Below, piece after piece: positions 7,154-16,417 of a stretch of DNA of 64,000 bases. Numbering within the stretch: the stretch's first letter is position 1; every line of letters starts with the position of its first letter. The stretch comes from an uncultured Clostridia bacterium (GTDB lineage: Bacteria > Bacillota > Clostridia > Oscillospirales > Acutalibacteraceae). The notes beneath the pieces are model-generated. The model did no database searches, had not been told where the DNA came from, and saw only the letters and a list, made by a program, of their open reading frames with translations. The position numbers were made by a program, and so were the translations under genes. The DNA lies in contig CAMMVF010000012.1 of assembly GCA_946500295.1 (NCBI GenBank), positions 1 through 64,000 of the forward strand, given 5' to 3'.

Positions 7154-8086
7154 TCACTCATACAAGTCCGTTGACAGATAACGCTCGCCCGAGTCAGGGA
7201 GTACGGTGACTATGGTCTTTCCGCTGTTTTCCTCCATCATTGTAAGCTTATGTACGGCACACAAGGCAGCTCCCGAGGAAATACCGACCAGAAGCCCCTC
7301 ACTGTCTGCAAAGGCACGGGCGTAGGCATAGGCTTCCTCGTCCTTTACTGTGATTACGGCGTCGCAGATATCGAGGTTTAACGTATCGGGAATAAAGCCT
7401 GCCCCTATCCCCTGTATCTTATGAGCTCCGCTTTTGCCCTTTGAAATTATCGGGGAGGAGTGTGGTTCTACTGCTATATTTTTAATTCTCGGGTTTTTGG
7501 TTTTGAGATAACCTCCTACCCCGCTGAATGTACCACCTGTACCGACAGCCGAAACAAAGATATCCACCTCGCCCTCGCTGTCACGCCAAATTTCCGGACC
7601 CGTTGTCTCAAAATGCGCCCGTGGATTGGCAGCGTTTTCAAACTGCCCCAAAATCACGGAGCCGTCGATTTGCTTGTGCAGGAGATTTGCCATATCTATA
7701 GCTCCCTGCATCCCCTTTGAACCATCTGTAAGCACTATTTCTGCACCGTAGGATTTGAGCAGCTTTCTTCTCTCCTCCGACATGGTTTCGGGCATAGTGA
7801 GAATAGTCTTATAACCCATTACTCTGGCAACTGCTGCTATTCCGATGCCCGTATTTCCACTGGTGGCCTCTATTATAGTTGCTCCCGGACGGAGCGCACC
7901 GCTGCGCTGGGCGTCATCTATCATATACATAGCAACCCTATCCTTTACACTTCCGGCGGGGTTGAAGCACTCGAGCTTTACCAGCAGCTTTGCGTTTTTT
8001 ATTTTATATTTCTCTTGAAACCGCCGAGGTCTGAACATAGGGGTGTTGCCGATAAGCTCGAGCAGCGAGTTTTTGACATTTGACAT
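7154..8086 (-). CDS. cysK: Cysteine synthase A (O-acetylserine sulfhydrylase)
   Basis: This is a 310-residue PLP enzyme. LELIGNTPM opens the protein; the PLP lysine is in GSVKDR (near residue 47); the substrate-binding loop is TSGNTG (near 71-76); the phosphate loop is GTGGTFSGVG; a late GISSGAALCA completes the signature. It replaces the acetyl group of O-acetylserine with sulfide to give cysteine. With metY further along the same strand it gives the cell both direct sulfhydrylation routes. A terminator hairpin separates it from the P-loop gene upstream, so it is probably transcribed alone. A small hairpin (CTGCCGA/TCGGCAG, 8106-8123) lies in the leader. Confidence 0.95.
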   Translation of the reverse strand: MSNVKNSLLELIGNTPMFRPRRFQEKYKIKNAKLLVKLECFNPAGSVKDRVAMYMIDDAQRSGALRPGATIIEATSGNTGIGIAAVARVMGYKTILTMPETMSEERRKLLKSYGAEIVLTDGSKGMQGAIDMANLLHKQIDGSVILGQFENAANPRAHFETTGPEIWRDSEGEVDIFVSAVGTGGTFSGVGGYLKTKNPRIKNIAVEPHSSPIISKGKSGAHKIQGIGAGFIPDTLNLDICDAVITVKDEEAYAYARAFADSEGLLVGISSGAALCAVHKLTMMEENSGKTIVTVLPDSGERYLSTDLYE

Positions 8087-8133
8087 GAATCTATCATCCC
8101 TTCCCCTGCCGAAAACTCGGCAGAATATATGTT

Positions 8134-8166
8134 AAAAAAGCGCCATACAAGCTGTACGGCGCCTTT
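8134..8166 (-). terminator. Intrinsic terminator after the P-loop gene
   Basis: Read on the minus strand, GGCGCC-gt-ACA / TGT-at-GGCGCT is followed by TTTTTT. It separates the P-loop/pgi side from cysK. Confidence 0.8.
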
Positions 8167-8180
8167 TATCGTTAAATAAA

Positions 8181-8597
8181 TCAGAGCAGCTTGCTGTAGC
8201 TCATGAGCTCATCGGGAAGCTCGGAAGCGTCAGCCGAAATCAGAAGAGTGATCTTTGTTTCAGCCTTTTCTGCAAGGCTGCTGAGCATTTTTACGAGCTG
8301 GCTCAGCTTTGAGAAATCCTTGCCGCAGATTTTGAAGGTTGAATCAACAAAGATATCAGTTACGTCGTAGTTACCTGCACAAATTCCGCAGACAAAGCCG
8401 TAGAGAACATCATAGCCCTGTACGCCGTACTGGTCTGTATCAATAAGTCTGGCCTTGTGTGTAACGTCGAAGGTAAGCTTAGCGCCCTTTTCAATTACTA
8501 CAACATTGCCGGAGGAGGTAGCAACCGCCTCGTTGGCCAGAGAAATTAACTTTTTGGTTTTTCCTGTACCTTTTTTTCCTATAAGTAAAGTTACCAT
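8181..8597 (-). CDS. Small P-loop NTPase-like protein
   Basis: The protein has 138 residues. The very N-terminus is a Walker A motif, LIGKKGTGKTKK, and an acidic strand VTDIFVDSTF near residue 83 may serve as Walker B. Proteins like this are often annotated as twitching-motility PilT-like, but none of the PilT secretion-ATPase motifs are present and nothing nearby suggests pili, so I would not use that name. The function is unknown. It lies 50 bases after pgi and has ribosome-binding site AAGGAGG, so it is probably co-transcribed with pgi. Confidence 0.8.
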   Translation of the reverse strand: MVTLLIGKKGTGKTKKLISLANEAVATSSGNVVVIEKGAKLTFDVTHKARLIDTDQYGVQGYDVLYGFVCGICAGNYDVTDIFVDSTFKICGKDFSKLSQLVKMLSSLAEKAETKITLLISADASELPDELMSYSKLL

Positions 8598-8647
8598 GGG
8601 ATTTGCCTCCTTATATATTACCGCTGTGCGGTTAATTCCTTATTTAA

Positions 8648-9982
8648 TTAAAGTCTTGCCTCAAGAGCTTCCTTCTGCTCCTCATAGCCAGGTTTTCCGA
8701 GCAGAGCGAACATATTCTTCTTGTAGCTCTCAACTCCGGGCTGGTTGAACGGGTTAACACCGAGGAGATATCCGCTGATAGCGCATGCCTTCTCAAAGAA
8801 GTAGATAAGATAACCGAGCTCAGCTTCGTCCATTCTCTCAGCAGTAAGTACAACATTCGGTACTCCACCGTCATTATGAGCGAGCACTGTTCCCTGGAAA
8901 GCCTTTTTGTTTACATAGTCAACAGTCTTTCCTGAAAGGAAGTTGAGACCGTCAACATTCTCGGGGTCTGTGCCGATAGTGATAGTTCTCTTAGGCTCGT
9001 TGAAGAGGACAACCGTCTCAAACAGAGATCTTCTGCCGTCCTGGATGTACTGACCCATTGAGTGCAGGTCAGTTGAGAAGGTAACAGACGCTGGGAATAT
9101 TCCCTTGTTGTCCTTGCCCTCACTCTCACCGAAGAGTTGCTTATACCACTCGCTCATCATGGTGAAGGCGGGCTCATAGCTCACCAAAATTTCTGTGGTG
9201 TAACCCTTTGCATAGAGGATATTTCTGATTGCAGCGTACTTGTAGCAATCGTTTGTGCTGAGGTCATCATTATCAAAATCAGACTGAGCTTTTGCAGCGC
9301 CAGCCATGAGTGCGTCGATATCCGCACCTGAAACTGCAATCGGAAGAAGTCCTACGGCTGTTAACACTGAAAAGCGTCCGCCTACGTCGTCAGGTACTAC
9401 GAAGGTTTCGTAACCCTCCTTATCGGCGAGTGCCTTCAGAGTGCCCTTTTCCTTATCGGTGGTGCAGAATATTCTCTCCTTTGCCCCGTCTTTACCGTAC
9501 TTGTTCTCGAGCAGTTCTCTGAACACACGGAAGGCGATCGCTGGCTCTGTGGTTGTACCTGATTTTGAAATCATATTTATAGATATGTCCTTACCCTCGC
9601 AGATGTCGATAAGCTCTGCAAGCGCTGTGGAACTGATGCTGTTACCGGTATAATAAATATCCGGTGTGTCCTTCTTCATCGCATTGTAGTTGGGCGACTT
9701 AATAAAATCTATTGCCGCTCTTGCACCAAGGTACGAGCCGCCGATGCCGATAACGATAAACACATCGGAATTTTTCTTGATTTTTTCAGCTGCTGCTTTA
9801 ATACGAGCGAATTCGTCTTTGTCATAATCACTCGGCAGAGTAAGCCAGCCGAGAAAATCATTACCAAGACCTGATTTATCATGTAGTGTTTTGTGAGCTG
9901 TTTTAACCTGTTCCTTTATTGCAACATACTCATCCTCGCTGACAAAAGCCTGAAGATGCTTGTCACTTAATTTAGTTGCCAT
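8648..9982 (-). CDS. pgi: Glucose-6-phosphate isomerase
   Basis: The protein has about 444 residues, the short Gram-positive form. The start at 9982 (MATKLSDK) has AAGGAGG 8 bases upstream; the ORF-track start at 10009 lies inside an operator-like palindrome. Signatures: [11 protein letters not shown] near residue 80, [10 protein letters not shown] near 140, [16 protein letters not shown] near 205 and [13 protein letters not shown] near the C-terminus. It interconverts glucose-6-phosphate and fructose-6-phosphate in glycolysis. It has its own promoter and a leader palindrome. Confidence 0.97.
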   Translation of the reverse strand: MATKLSDKHLQAFVSEDEYVAIKEQVKTAHKTLHDKSGLGNDFLGWLTLPSDYDKDEFARIKAAAEKIKKNSDVFIVIGIGGSYLGARAAIDFIKSPNYNAMKKDTPDIYYTGNSISSTALAELIDICEGKDISINMISKSGTTTEPAIAFRVFRELLENKYGKDGAKERIFCTTDKEKGTLKALADKEGYETFVVPDDVGGRFSVLTAVGLLPIAVSGADIDALMAGAAKAQSDFDNDDLSTNDCYKYAAIRNILYAKGYTTEILVSYEPAFTMMSEWYKQLFGESEGKDNKGIFPASVTFSTDLHSMGQYIQDGRRSLFETVVLFNEPKRTITIGTDPENVDGLNFLSGKTVDYVNKKAFQGTVLAHNDGGVPNVVLTAERMDEAELGYLIYFFEKACAISGYLLGVNPFNQPGVESYKKNMFALLGKPGYEEQKEALEARL

Positions 9983-10001
9983 TGTAATATCCTCCTTGCG
10001 T

Positions 10002-10017
10002 TCGGTCAACTGACCGA
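10002..10017 (-). promoter_or_regulatory. Palindrome in the pgi leader, possible operator
   Basis: TCGGTCA-AC-TGACCGA is a perfect 7+7 palindrome, between the -10 (10031-10036) and the Shine-Dalgarno of pgi. The position suits a repressor roadblock. No regulator can be assigned. Confidence 0.45.
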
Positions 10018-10030
10018 TGTTACTGATATT

Positions 10031-10059
10031 ATTTTACAATATCTCTACAATTTTTGCAA
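10031..10059 (-). promoter_or_regulatory. pgi promoter
   Basis: On the minus strand, TTGCAA and TAAAAT are separated by exactly 17 bp. Confidence 0.65.
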
Positions 10060-10089
10060 GGTAATATTGTTACTTTTTTCTGAACACAG

Positions 10090-11241
10090 TCAAAAGTGCA
10101 CGAGGTATGAAAACAAAAGCTGAAAAACCGCCCCGAAACTTATCTCTTCAGCGCTTTCAGCGGCTGTAATTTCGTACTCGCCCAAGAGCTTATCATTAAG
10201 ATAATACTGCACCTTTCCAACGCTGTCGCCCTTATTGACCGGAGCGGTTATCTCCTCGTTCATAGTGGTTTTTGAGATCACCTCTCCCTCCTTACCCTTT
10301 TCAACTAGGAAGCTTCCGTTTAAATTAAGCTCTACCGGCAGCTCTGAACTCATGGCACCGCTCACCTCAACTAATGACGGTAAATCATCGGGCTTTTGGG
10401 GGCTGACGCTTGCATAGCCTGCAAAAGCAAAATCCAAAAGCGCAGCCGCATCGTTGAAGCGCTCTTTTCCGGTGGCAGCTCCTAAAACTACGGCTATCGG
10501 CTTTAACCCGTCCCTCTCGGCAGTTGCAGTAATGCAGCAGCCTGCATCATCGGTAGTGCCGGTTTTCAGCCCTGTAATGCCGTTATAGGTTTTGAGCAAC
10601 TTATTCGTATTTACTATCTGGGTTGCTCCGTCTCTGAGGGTATCCATCCAAATGGTACAGTAGTTAAAAATCTCATCGTGCTTTATAAGCTCCCTTGACA
10701 TAACAGCCACGTCATAGGCAGAAGTAATGTGTCCGTCCTCGTCAAGTCCGTTGCAGTTTTTGAAGGTCGTGTCGTTCATTTTTAATTCTTTAGCCCTTTG
10801 ATTCATCTGCTCGACAAAGGCTTCCTCGCTACCGCTTATATGCTCGGCAAGGGCAACTGCGGCGTCGTTTGCGCTGGCGACAGTCGTAGCCTTTATCAAA
10901 TCATCCACGCTCATTACCTCGCCCTCTTCAAGCCAGATATCGCTGCCGCCCATTGAGGCGGCATGAGCGCTGGCGCTGACCATATCATCCATTGAAATCT
11001 TCCCGTTGTCGATAGCTTCAAACACCAGCAGTAAGGTCATGACCTTGGTTATTGAGGCGCAGGGGCGTTTGCCGTGGCTGTCCTTTTCAAACAAAATCTG
11101 GCCGCTGGCGCTGTCCATTAAGACAGCCGAGGGCGCCGTAATAGACTCGGCTGACAGAGCCTGTACCGGAGTAAATGCAGAGATTGTGAACATCAGAGCT
11201 GTAATGCAGAGGATTGAAATTACTGTTCTTAGTTTTTTCAA
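10090..11241 (-). CDS. dacF: D-alanyl-D-alanine carboxypeptidase (DacF/PBP5-type)
   Basis: The protein has 383 residues. It has an N-terminal signal peptide ending around residue 30 (VQALSAES). Penicillin-binding motifs are present in order: SITK (SxxK, near 64), SAND (SxN, near 124) and KTGTT (near 228). After the catalytic domain comes a beta-rich C-terminal domain and a hydrophobic C-terminal tail (FQLLFSYLVHF) that probably anchors it to the outer membrane face. It trims the terminal D-Ala from peptidoglycan pentapeptides. The start codon appears to be TTG. Whether it is the vegetative (DacA) or sporulation (DacF) paralogue cannot be settled here. Confidence 0.9.
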   Translation of the reverse strand: MKKLRTVISILCITALMFTISAFTPVQALSAESITAPSAVLMDSASGQILFEKDSHGKRPCASITKVMTLLLVFEAIDNGKISMDDMVSASAHAASMGGSDIWLEEGEVMSVDDLIKATTVASANDAAVALAEHISGSEEAFVEQMNQRAKELKMNDTTFKNCNGLDEDGHITSAYDVAVMSRELIKHDEIFNYCTIWMDTLRDGATQIVNTNKLLKTYNGITGLKTGTTDDAGCCITATAERDGLKPIAVVLGAATGKERFNDAAALLDFAFAGYASVSPQKPDDLPSLVEVSGAMSSELPVELNLNGSFLVEKGKEGEVISKTTMNEEITAPVNKGDSVGKVQYYLNDKLLGEYEITAAESAEEISFGAVFQLLFSYLVHF

Positions 11242-11342
11242 GTTACCATTTCCCTTCCGTAAGCCGTAGAATTTGTATTAATTTATATGACGAAGGGTAA
11301 GAGTATATGAACAGCCTCTGCATAGAAATAATCTGTAAAAAA

Positions 11343-12254
11343 TTATGGCAAGGTGTTTCCGGCTGCCTTATATATATCGTACCATTGACTGCGAGTAAGC
11401 TCTATATTTGCTCCGCTGCAAATTTCTTTGAGCCTTTCAGGGTTTGTTGTGCCTGAAACAAGCTGAATTTTAGCCGGGTGGCGCAATATCCATGCGGCAA
11501 CTATGGAGTTCTTGGTAACAGCGTACAAATCGGCAAGGTCTTGCAAGCAGGAATTAAGCACGGGGAATTTGGGGTTACCAACGAATACTCCCTCGAAAAA
11601 GCCGTACTGAAACGGCGACCATGCCTGAACGGTGATTCCGTTTAGTCTGCAATAATCCAGCGTCATACCGTCTCTGTCGCAGGCATTTTCGTTTTTCATA
11701 TTGGTATTCATGGCAAAGTCAATCATTCCTGTAAACATGGGTCCGAACTGGAGCTGGTTTACAACTATTGGTAAGCTTGTCCATTTCCTCAAAAGCTCAA
11801 GCTGCATGGAGTTGAAGTTGCTAACTCCAAAAGCGCCGACCTTGCCCTGCTCGTGCAAGGTAGAAAAAGCCTGAGCTATTTCTTCAGGTTCCAGCAATGC
11901 GTCCGGGCGATGCAGCAGCAAGATATCCAGTCGGTCAATATTGAGCCTTTTCAGGCTTCCTTCCACACTCTCGATAATATGCTCCTTTGACAAATCATAA
12001 TATCCGCTGCAAATACCGCACTTGCTCTGGATAATCATTTTACTGCGCTTTTCTGGAAAGAGGCTAAGATATTTGCCGAATACTTTCTCGCATTCTCCGT
12101 CTCCGTAAATATCGGCATGGTCAAAATAATTTATACCGCTATCAAGGGCAGTATCAATAAGAGAAAACGCCTTATCCTCATCAAGCTGATTGAGCCTCAT
12201 ACAGCCCATAATTACAGATGACGCCGAGTAATCGGCAAGGTGTTGATATTTCAT
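11343..12254 (-). CDS. Aldo/keto reductase (YdhF-like)
   Basis: The protein has 303 residues. Family residues are visible: GCMRL near the start, NYFDHADIYGDG with the catalytic Asp and Tyr (near 45-51), QSKCGI with the catalytic Lys (near 77) and LLLHRPD with the active-site His (near 115). The C-terminal NADP-binding part includes SGTTNPERLKEI. It reduces or oxidises carbonyl compounds using NAD(P)H; the physiological substrate is unknown. It is a single gene with ribosome-binding site AAGGAGTGGG. Confidence 0.9.
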   Translation of the reverse strand: MKYQHLADYSASSVIMGCMRLNQLDEDKAFSLIDTALDSGINYFDHADIYGDGECEKVFGKYLSLFPEKRSKMIIQSKCGICSGYYDLSKEHIIESVEGSLKRLNIDRLDILLLHRPDALLEPEEIAQAFSTLHEQGKVGAFGVSNFNSMQLELLRKWTSLPIVVNQLQFGPMFTGMIDFAMNTNMKNENACDRDGMTLDYCRLNGITVQAWSPFQYGFFEGVFVGNPKFPVLNSCLQDLADLYAVTKNSIVAAWILRHPAKIQLVSGTTNPERLKEICSGANIELTRSQWYDIYKAAGNTLP

Positions 12255-12402
12255 AATCCCACTCCTTGTATAATTTTTTATTAATGATTAAATTATTCGC
12301 TTAATAAAAGCTGTGCGGCTATATTCGTTACATCAAATAGCCAACAAAACTTCAATAGCTTTTATTAGCTGTATTCTAACATTTTAATTAAATATATGCA
12401 AG

Positions 12403-12439
12403 AAAAAGCCGCTAAACTGTGCAACATCAGTTTAGCGGT
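12403..12439 (-). terminator. Intrinsic terminator after the sortase gene
   Basis: An 11-bp perfect stem (CCGCTAAACTG / CAGTTTAGCGG) is followed on the minus strand by CTTTTTC. Confidence 0.85.
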
Positions 12440-12450
12440 ATTAAAACTTA

Positions 12451-13344
12451 TTATACTTTTTGGTCGGAAACCAGCACTCCGCAGACTAAATAGCGGTTTT
12501 CGGAATTGCTGCCGTCGCAGGTGCTGAGGGTGACTATTTTGTCATCGGTCGTGACCTCTACCCCGTCTCTCACATTTGCAATCGAGGACTGCGGGTTCAT
12601 AGCTTCATTCAAAAAGCTTTGGTATTCATTAGGCTGAGTAAAGTCGAAGGCATACATAATATGCCTGTCGTCATACTGAAATGCTGAGAAAATCTCGTAG
12701 GTGAGAACTCTGTCCTCAGTGAAGATATAGAAATAGGGATTTTTGTTAAAATACTCTGCATCCTCGTAATAGTGGAGATTTTGAAACATCGAGCCGTTTA
12801 ACATTTCGTGGCCGTAAATTAATGTGTTGGGGTCGCTGAAGTCCTTGGAGTTACATTTTTCAGTGTAGATAGTTCCGTATATGGAATAATTCTTGTAAAT
12901 ATCATGGGTGAGGTAGAAGGAGTCATCCTGCTCGGAAGCTTGCGCTATCGGATAGTCAACCTGTGTACCGGGTATATAAATCCAGGCATAAAGGTCGCTG
13001 TTGATCTCCCTCATATTGTCAAAGCTTACAGGGATTGAGGTGTAATTATAGTACTCGTTCCCGTCAGCATCGTACTCTATTACATACTCGCTTGTGACAT
13101 TATCGTTGTCAACGGTAGGATTAGTCTGATTAACGTCGGAAACAGGCTCGGTGACCTGAGTGTCACTTTGCTCAGTTGCAGGTATAGTCTGAGGCTGTGA
13201 TGAAGATGGGTTTTTAAATATATCTGTGTCGGGTGGTCCTGCACAAAAATTATAAGCCAAAACCGCAGTAAAAACCGCTACAATCACTGCCAGAGTAATC
13301 AAAACCGTTAAAACTTTTTTTCCGCTTTTCTTGCTCTTTGACAC
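12451..13344 (-). CDS. srtB: Class B sortase
   Basis: The protein has 297 residues and starts at GTG with GGAGG 7 bases upstream. A basic N-terminus and a hydrophobic segment (residues 10-31) anchor it in the membrane. A Thr/Ser/Asn-rich linker of about 60 residues follows. The sortase domain has the catalytic His in IYGHEM, Cys in LSTCDG and Arg in NRYLVCG. The extended middle part (YEDAEYFNKNPYFYIF) matches class B rather than class A. It joins surface proteins to the cell wall or a pilus. No clear substrate or pilin lies next to it. Confidence 0.92.
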   Translation of the reverse strand: MSKSKKSGKKVLTVLITLAVIVAVFTAVLAYNFCAGPPDTDIFKNPSSSQPQTIPATEQSDTQVTEPVSDVNQTNPTVDNDNVTSEYVIEYDADGNEYYNYTSIPVSFDNMREINSDLYAWIYIPGTQVDYPIAQASEQDDSFYLTHDIYKNYSIYGTIYTEKCNSKDFSDPNTLIYGHEMLNGSMFQNLHYYEDAEYFNKNPYFYIFTEDRVLTYEIFSAFQYDDRHIMYAFDFTQPNEYQSFLNEAMNPQSSIANVRDGVEVTTDDKIVTLSTCDGSNSENRYLVCGVLVSDQKV

Positions 13345-13403
13345 CGGATTACCTCCAATTCACTTAAGAATAGATTTCGTCCTCAAATACCCTCAAGCAG
13401 TAA

Positions 13404-14045
13404 TCATCCAACTATCTCACAGATATCCAAAAGTGAATCCACAACAAGCGCTCCTGTCGAAGACAAATCCTCCCTGCTCTGGTGTCCGGCTGAGAGCAAA
13501 ACACACTCGGCTCCCAAAGCCTGCGACACCATATAATCCTGAACGCAGTCACCTATGACCAAAATGTCATCACTTCTCAAGTCATAGCTTTTGGCTATAG
13601 CCTGCGCTCTGCCGACCTTACTGTGTACATAGTGGTCGTCAGCTCCCGAGATCACATCAAAATAATCATAAAGCCCGTAGCGTCGAGCTCCGTTTTCAAT
13701 TACAGATTGCTGAGAACCGGAGACAAGAGCCTGAATCTTGTTTCTTTTGGAGAAATATTCAAGCAACTCCTGTGCCCCGTCCATTACGGGATTATCCCCT
13801 ATATGTTTCTGATAGCCCTGTTGAAACTCATGGGCTATGGTATCAAAGGAAATCTCATTTAGGTCAAAAATGTGCTCGTAGAACTTTGAAATAGGGGTAT
13901 CTATATAGCTTTTGTACTGCTGTAGATTTATCAGTGGCAGGCTGCGCTTTCGGAGCATGTCGTTGACAGACTCCAAAGCTACCTCGACGTCGTCAATCAG
14001 AGTACCGTTATAATCCCAAAATATACAGCTTGAATTAAGCCTCAT
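13404..14045 (-). CDS. HAD-superfamily phosphatase (phosphoglycolate phosphatase-like)
   Basis: The protein has about 213 residues from ATG 14045 (MRLNSSCIFWDYNGTLID); the ORF-track N-terminus reads through the preceding gene in another frame. HAD motif I is DYNGTLIDD (Asp nucleophile, with Asn in place of the usual second Asp), motif II is near SGSQQSV, a Lys lies in SKVGRAQAI, and motif IV is VIGDCVQD. It follows the oxidoreductase gamma subunit by a single base, so it is translationally linked to that operon. The replaced second Asp (general acid/base) is unusual for a phosphatase and may reduce or change activity. Confidence 0.85.
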   Translation of the reverse strand: MRLNSSCIFWDYNGTLIDDVEVALESVNDMLRKRSLPLINLQQYKSYIDTPISKFYEHIFDLNEISFDTIAHEFQQGYQKHIGDNPVMDGAQELLEYFSKRNKIQALVSGSQQSVIENGARRYGLYDYFDVISGADDHYVHSKVGRAQAIAKSYDLRSDDILVIGDCVQDYMVSQALGAECVLLSAGHQSREDLSSTGALVVDSLLDICEIVG

Positions 14046-14046
14046 C

Positions 14047-14583
14047 TCACTGCTCCATACCGATTTTAATTGCCTTTTTGTTGAGCTCCAACATATTTGC
14101 CTTGCGAGCTGGAACACATTTTTCTATAGCCTTGTAAAGTGATTCCTCGCTGCAAAAGCCGAGCTCCTTAAAGAGCTTTCCGACTAAGATAATGTTTGCA
14201 AGTCCCTTCAGTCCGTTTTCCTCGGCAAGCTTTGTAGCAGGCACATAGAAGGCTTTAACGTCCTCCCTGTCCACCTTTTTATCTATTAAAAAGCTGTCAA
14301 CAACCACTGTGCCGCCGGGAACTACTGTGTCGATAAATTTATCAAACGAGGGCAGGTTCATTGCGATTAAGGCATTCGGAGCAGTAACCAGCGGAGAGCC
14401 TATCGCCTTATCTGAAATACATACGCTGCAGTTTGCGGTACCGCCTCTCATCTCAGGACCGTAGGATGGTAGCCATGAGATTTCCTTATCCTCCATAAGT
14501 CCGGCGTAGGCTATTACCTTTCCGGCAAAGAGGATTCCCTGTCCGCCGAAGCCTGCTAAAATCATATTGTAATTTGTGCTCAT
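14047..14583 (-). CDS. 2-oxoacid:ferredoxin oxidoreductase, gamma subunit
   Basis: The protein has 178 residues. It opens with [19 protein letters not shown], the nucleotide-like motif of the gamma domain in 2-oxoacid oxidoreductases. It overlaps the beta subunit gene by 4 bases (ATGA). With alpha, beta and ferredoxin subunits it forms the heterotetrameric complex that decarboxylates a 2-oxoacid to its acyl-CoA and reduces ferredoxin in the cytoplasm. The substrate (branched-chain 2-oxoacid or 2-oxoglutarate) cannot be decided from this subunit. Confidence 0.92.
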   Translation of the reverse strand: MSTNYNMILAGFGGQGILFAGKVIAYAGLMEDKEISWLPSYGPEMRGGTANCSVCISDKAIGSPLVTAPNALIAMNLPSFDKFIDTVVPGGTVVVDSFLIDKKVDREDVKAFYVPATKLAEENGLKGLANIILVGKLFKELGFCSEESLYKAIEKCVPARKANMLELNKKAIKIGMEQ

Positions 14584-15335
14584 TTCAGCCTTGCCCCCTT
14601 TTCTTCGTCCTTATATACTCCCAAGGGATAGTAGGGTATCATCTTTTCTCTGAGCCAGTCGAGAGCTTCAACCGGACTTAAACCCCAGTTGGTAGGACAG
14701 GTAGAGAGAACCTCAACAATAGAGAAGCCCTTTCCGTCTATCTGATTTTGGAAGGCCTTTTTGATGGCCTTTTTAGCGACGTTTATGTTCTTTACACAAT
14801 CTACAGCTACTCTCTGAGCCAGTGCTACTCCGTCAAGAGTGGAAAGCATCTCGCAAACTCTGACAGGATAACCTGCCGTATTTACGTCACGACCATAGGG
14901 AGTGGTCTGAGTCACCTGACCCGGAAGTGAGGTCGGTGCCATTTGACCGCCTGTCATGCCGTATATGGTGTTGTTTACAAATATAACTGTTATATTTTCG
15001 CCTCTGGTAGCGCTGTGCACCGTCTCAGCGGTACCAATAGCGGCAAGGTCGCCGTCACCCTGATACGTGAAGATTACGTTGTCGGGCTTAGCTCTTTTCA
15101 GTCCCGTGGCTACAGCCGGCGCTCTGCCGTGGGGAGCCTCTACCATATCGCAATTAAAATAATCATAATTCATTACGGCGCAGCCAACAGGCGACACGCC
15201 AACAGTTTTGCCCTCTACGCCGAGCTCGTCAATAACCTCTGCTACAAGACGATGAATAATACCGTGAGTGCAGCCGGGACAATAGTGGAAGGGAGCTGAG
15301 GTGAGAGCGTGCGGCTTTTCAAATACAACTGCCAT
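14580..15335 (-). CDS. 2-oxoacid:ferredoxin oxidoreductase, beta (thiamine-PP) subunit
   Basis: The protein has 251 residues. FHYCPGCTHGI near the start and the thiamine-pyrophosphate signature GDGDLAAIGTAET continuing to VIFVNNTIYGMTGGQ (Gly-Asp-Gly ... Asn-Asn) identify the catalytic TPP-binding subunit. It overlaps the alpha subunit's stop codon (TAATG). It carries out the decarboxylation and radical chemistry of the complex; the Cys residues near the N-terminus may contribute to a cluster. Confidence 0.94.
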   Translation of the reverse strand: MAVVFEKPHALTSAPFHYCPGCTHGIIHRLVAEVIDELGVEGKTVGVSPVGCAVMNYDYFNCDMVEAPHGRAPAVATGLKRAKPDNVIFTYQGDGDLAAIGTAETVHSATRGENITVIFVNNTIYGMTGGQMAPTSLPGQVTQTTPYGRDVNTAGYPVRVCEMLSTLDGVALAQRVAVDCVKNINVAKKAIKKAFQNQIDGKGFSIVEVLSTCPTNWGLSPVEALDWLREKMIPYYPLGVYKDEEKGARLK

Positions 15336-16396
15336 TATTTTTCGCCTCCAAGCTTGATAATTTCATCCAGTACCTCTTCGGGAGTGGGTATCATTCCGCC
15401 TGTTCTGCCGTAAAATGCTACAGGCTTTGAGCAATTAATCGAAAGCTTTACATCATCAATCATCTGTCCCATGGACATTTCTACGCAGAGGAACTTCTTC
15501 GCAGTCTGAGCTGCCTTCTGAAGTGCATCTGTTGGGAAAGGCCAGAGAGTGATCGGACGGATAAGTCCCGCACGGATTCCCTGCGCTCTGGCAAGATCCA
15601 CTGCGCTGTGGGAAACTCTTGCGGAGGCGCCATAGGCTACTACGATGATATCCGCATCCTCTGTGAGGTACTCCTCAGCCATTTGCTCATTTTTCTTGAT
15701 TATCTCGTATCTTTCAAATCTTTCTTTTACGAGCTTTTCGAGCGCTTGAGGTGTGAGATAGAGCGAATTGATAATGTTGTGCTCTCTTTTGTTTTGGTGG
15801 CCGTTGGTAGCCCAAGGCTTTTCGGGAAGCTTTAAATCACTGCCGTCGGGAATCTCAACCGGCTCCATCATCTGACCGAGCATACCGTCTGCCAGTATCA
15901 TCGCCGGCATTCTGTACTTATCGCCGAGGTCAAACGCCTTACCGACCAGATTTACCATTTCCTGAACAGTCGCAGGAGCAAAAACCAAAATCTGAAAGTC
16001 GCCGTGGCCTGTAGCCTTTGTTGCCTGCCAATAATCAGCCTGCGAGGGCTGGATTCCACCGAGACCCGGACCGCCTCTCTGTACATTTATTATCAGAGCA
16101 GGCACGTCTGAGCCTGCCATATATGAAATTGCCTCAGTCTTAAGGCTTATTCCCGGTGAGCTTGAGGAGGTCATTGCACGGCATCCGGCGCTGGAGCAGC
16201 CCAAAACCATGTTGGCAGCTGCAAGCTCGGACTCTGCCTGTAAATATGTACCACCGACTTTCGGCATTCTCTTTGACATATATGCCGCAAGCTCTGTCTG
16301 AGGAGTTATGGGGTAACCGAAGAAATGGCGGCAACCTGCCTGAATAGCTGCCTCGGCAAGAGCCTCGTTACCCTTCATCAAAAATCTTTCTCCCAT
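15335..16396 (-). CDS. vorB: 2-oxoacid:ferredoxin oxidoreductase, alpha subunit (VorB-like)
   Basis: The protein has 353 residues. It begins MGERFLMKGNEALAEAAI, with FFGYPITPQTELAAYM (substrate-side loop) and SSSPGISLKTEAISYM typical of the pyrimidine-binding alpha subunit. Its length and separate gamma subunit match the VorB/KorA type. It binds the 2-oxoacid and, with the beta subunit, forms the TPP pocket. It is the second gene of the ferredoxin-alpha-beta-gamma unit. Annotation as 3-methyl-2-oxobutanoate specific is a family convention, not something the sequence proves. Confidence 0.93.
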   Translation of the reverse strand: MGERFLMKGNEALAEAAIQAGCRHFFGYPITPQTELAAYMSKRMPKVGGTYLQAESELAAANMVLGCSSAGCRAMTSSSSPGISLKTEAISYMAGSDVPALIINVQRGGPGLGGIQPSQADYWQATKATGHGDFQILVFAPATVQEMVNLVGKAFDLGDKYRMPAMILADGMLGQMMEPVEIPDGSDLKLPEKPWATNGHQNKREHNIINSLYLTPQALEKLVKERFERYEIIKKNEQMAEEYLTEDADIIVVAYGASARVSHSAVDLARAQGIRAGLIRPITLWPFPTDALQKAAQTAKKFLCVEMSMGQMIDDVKLSINCSKPVAFYGRTGGMIPTPEEVLDEIIKLGGEK

Positions 16397-16417
16397 TTTC
16401 TCTTATCCTTTCTTAAC

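Noticed and set aside
8181-8597. Annotation as twitching-motility PilT
   Set aside because: Only a Walker A motif is shared; the secretion-ATPase Asp and His boxes are absent.
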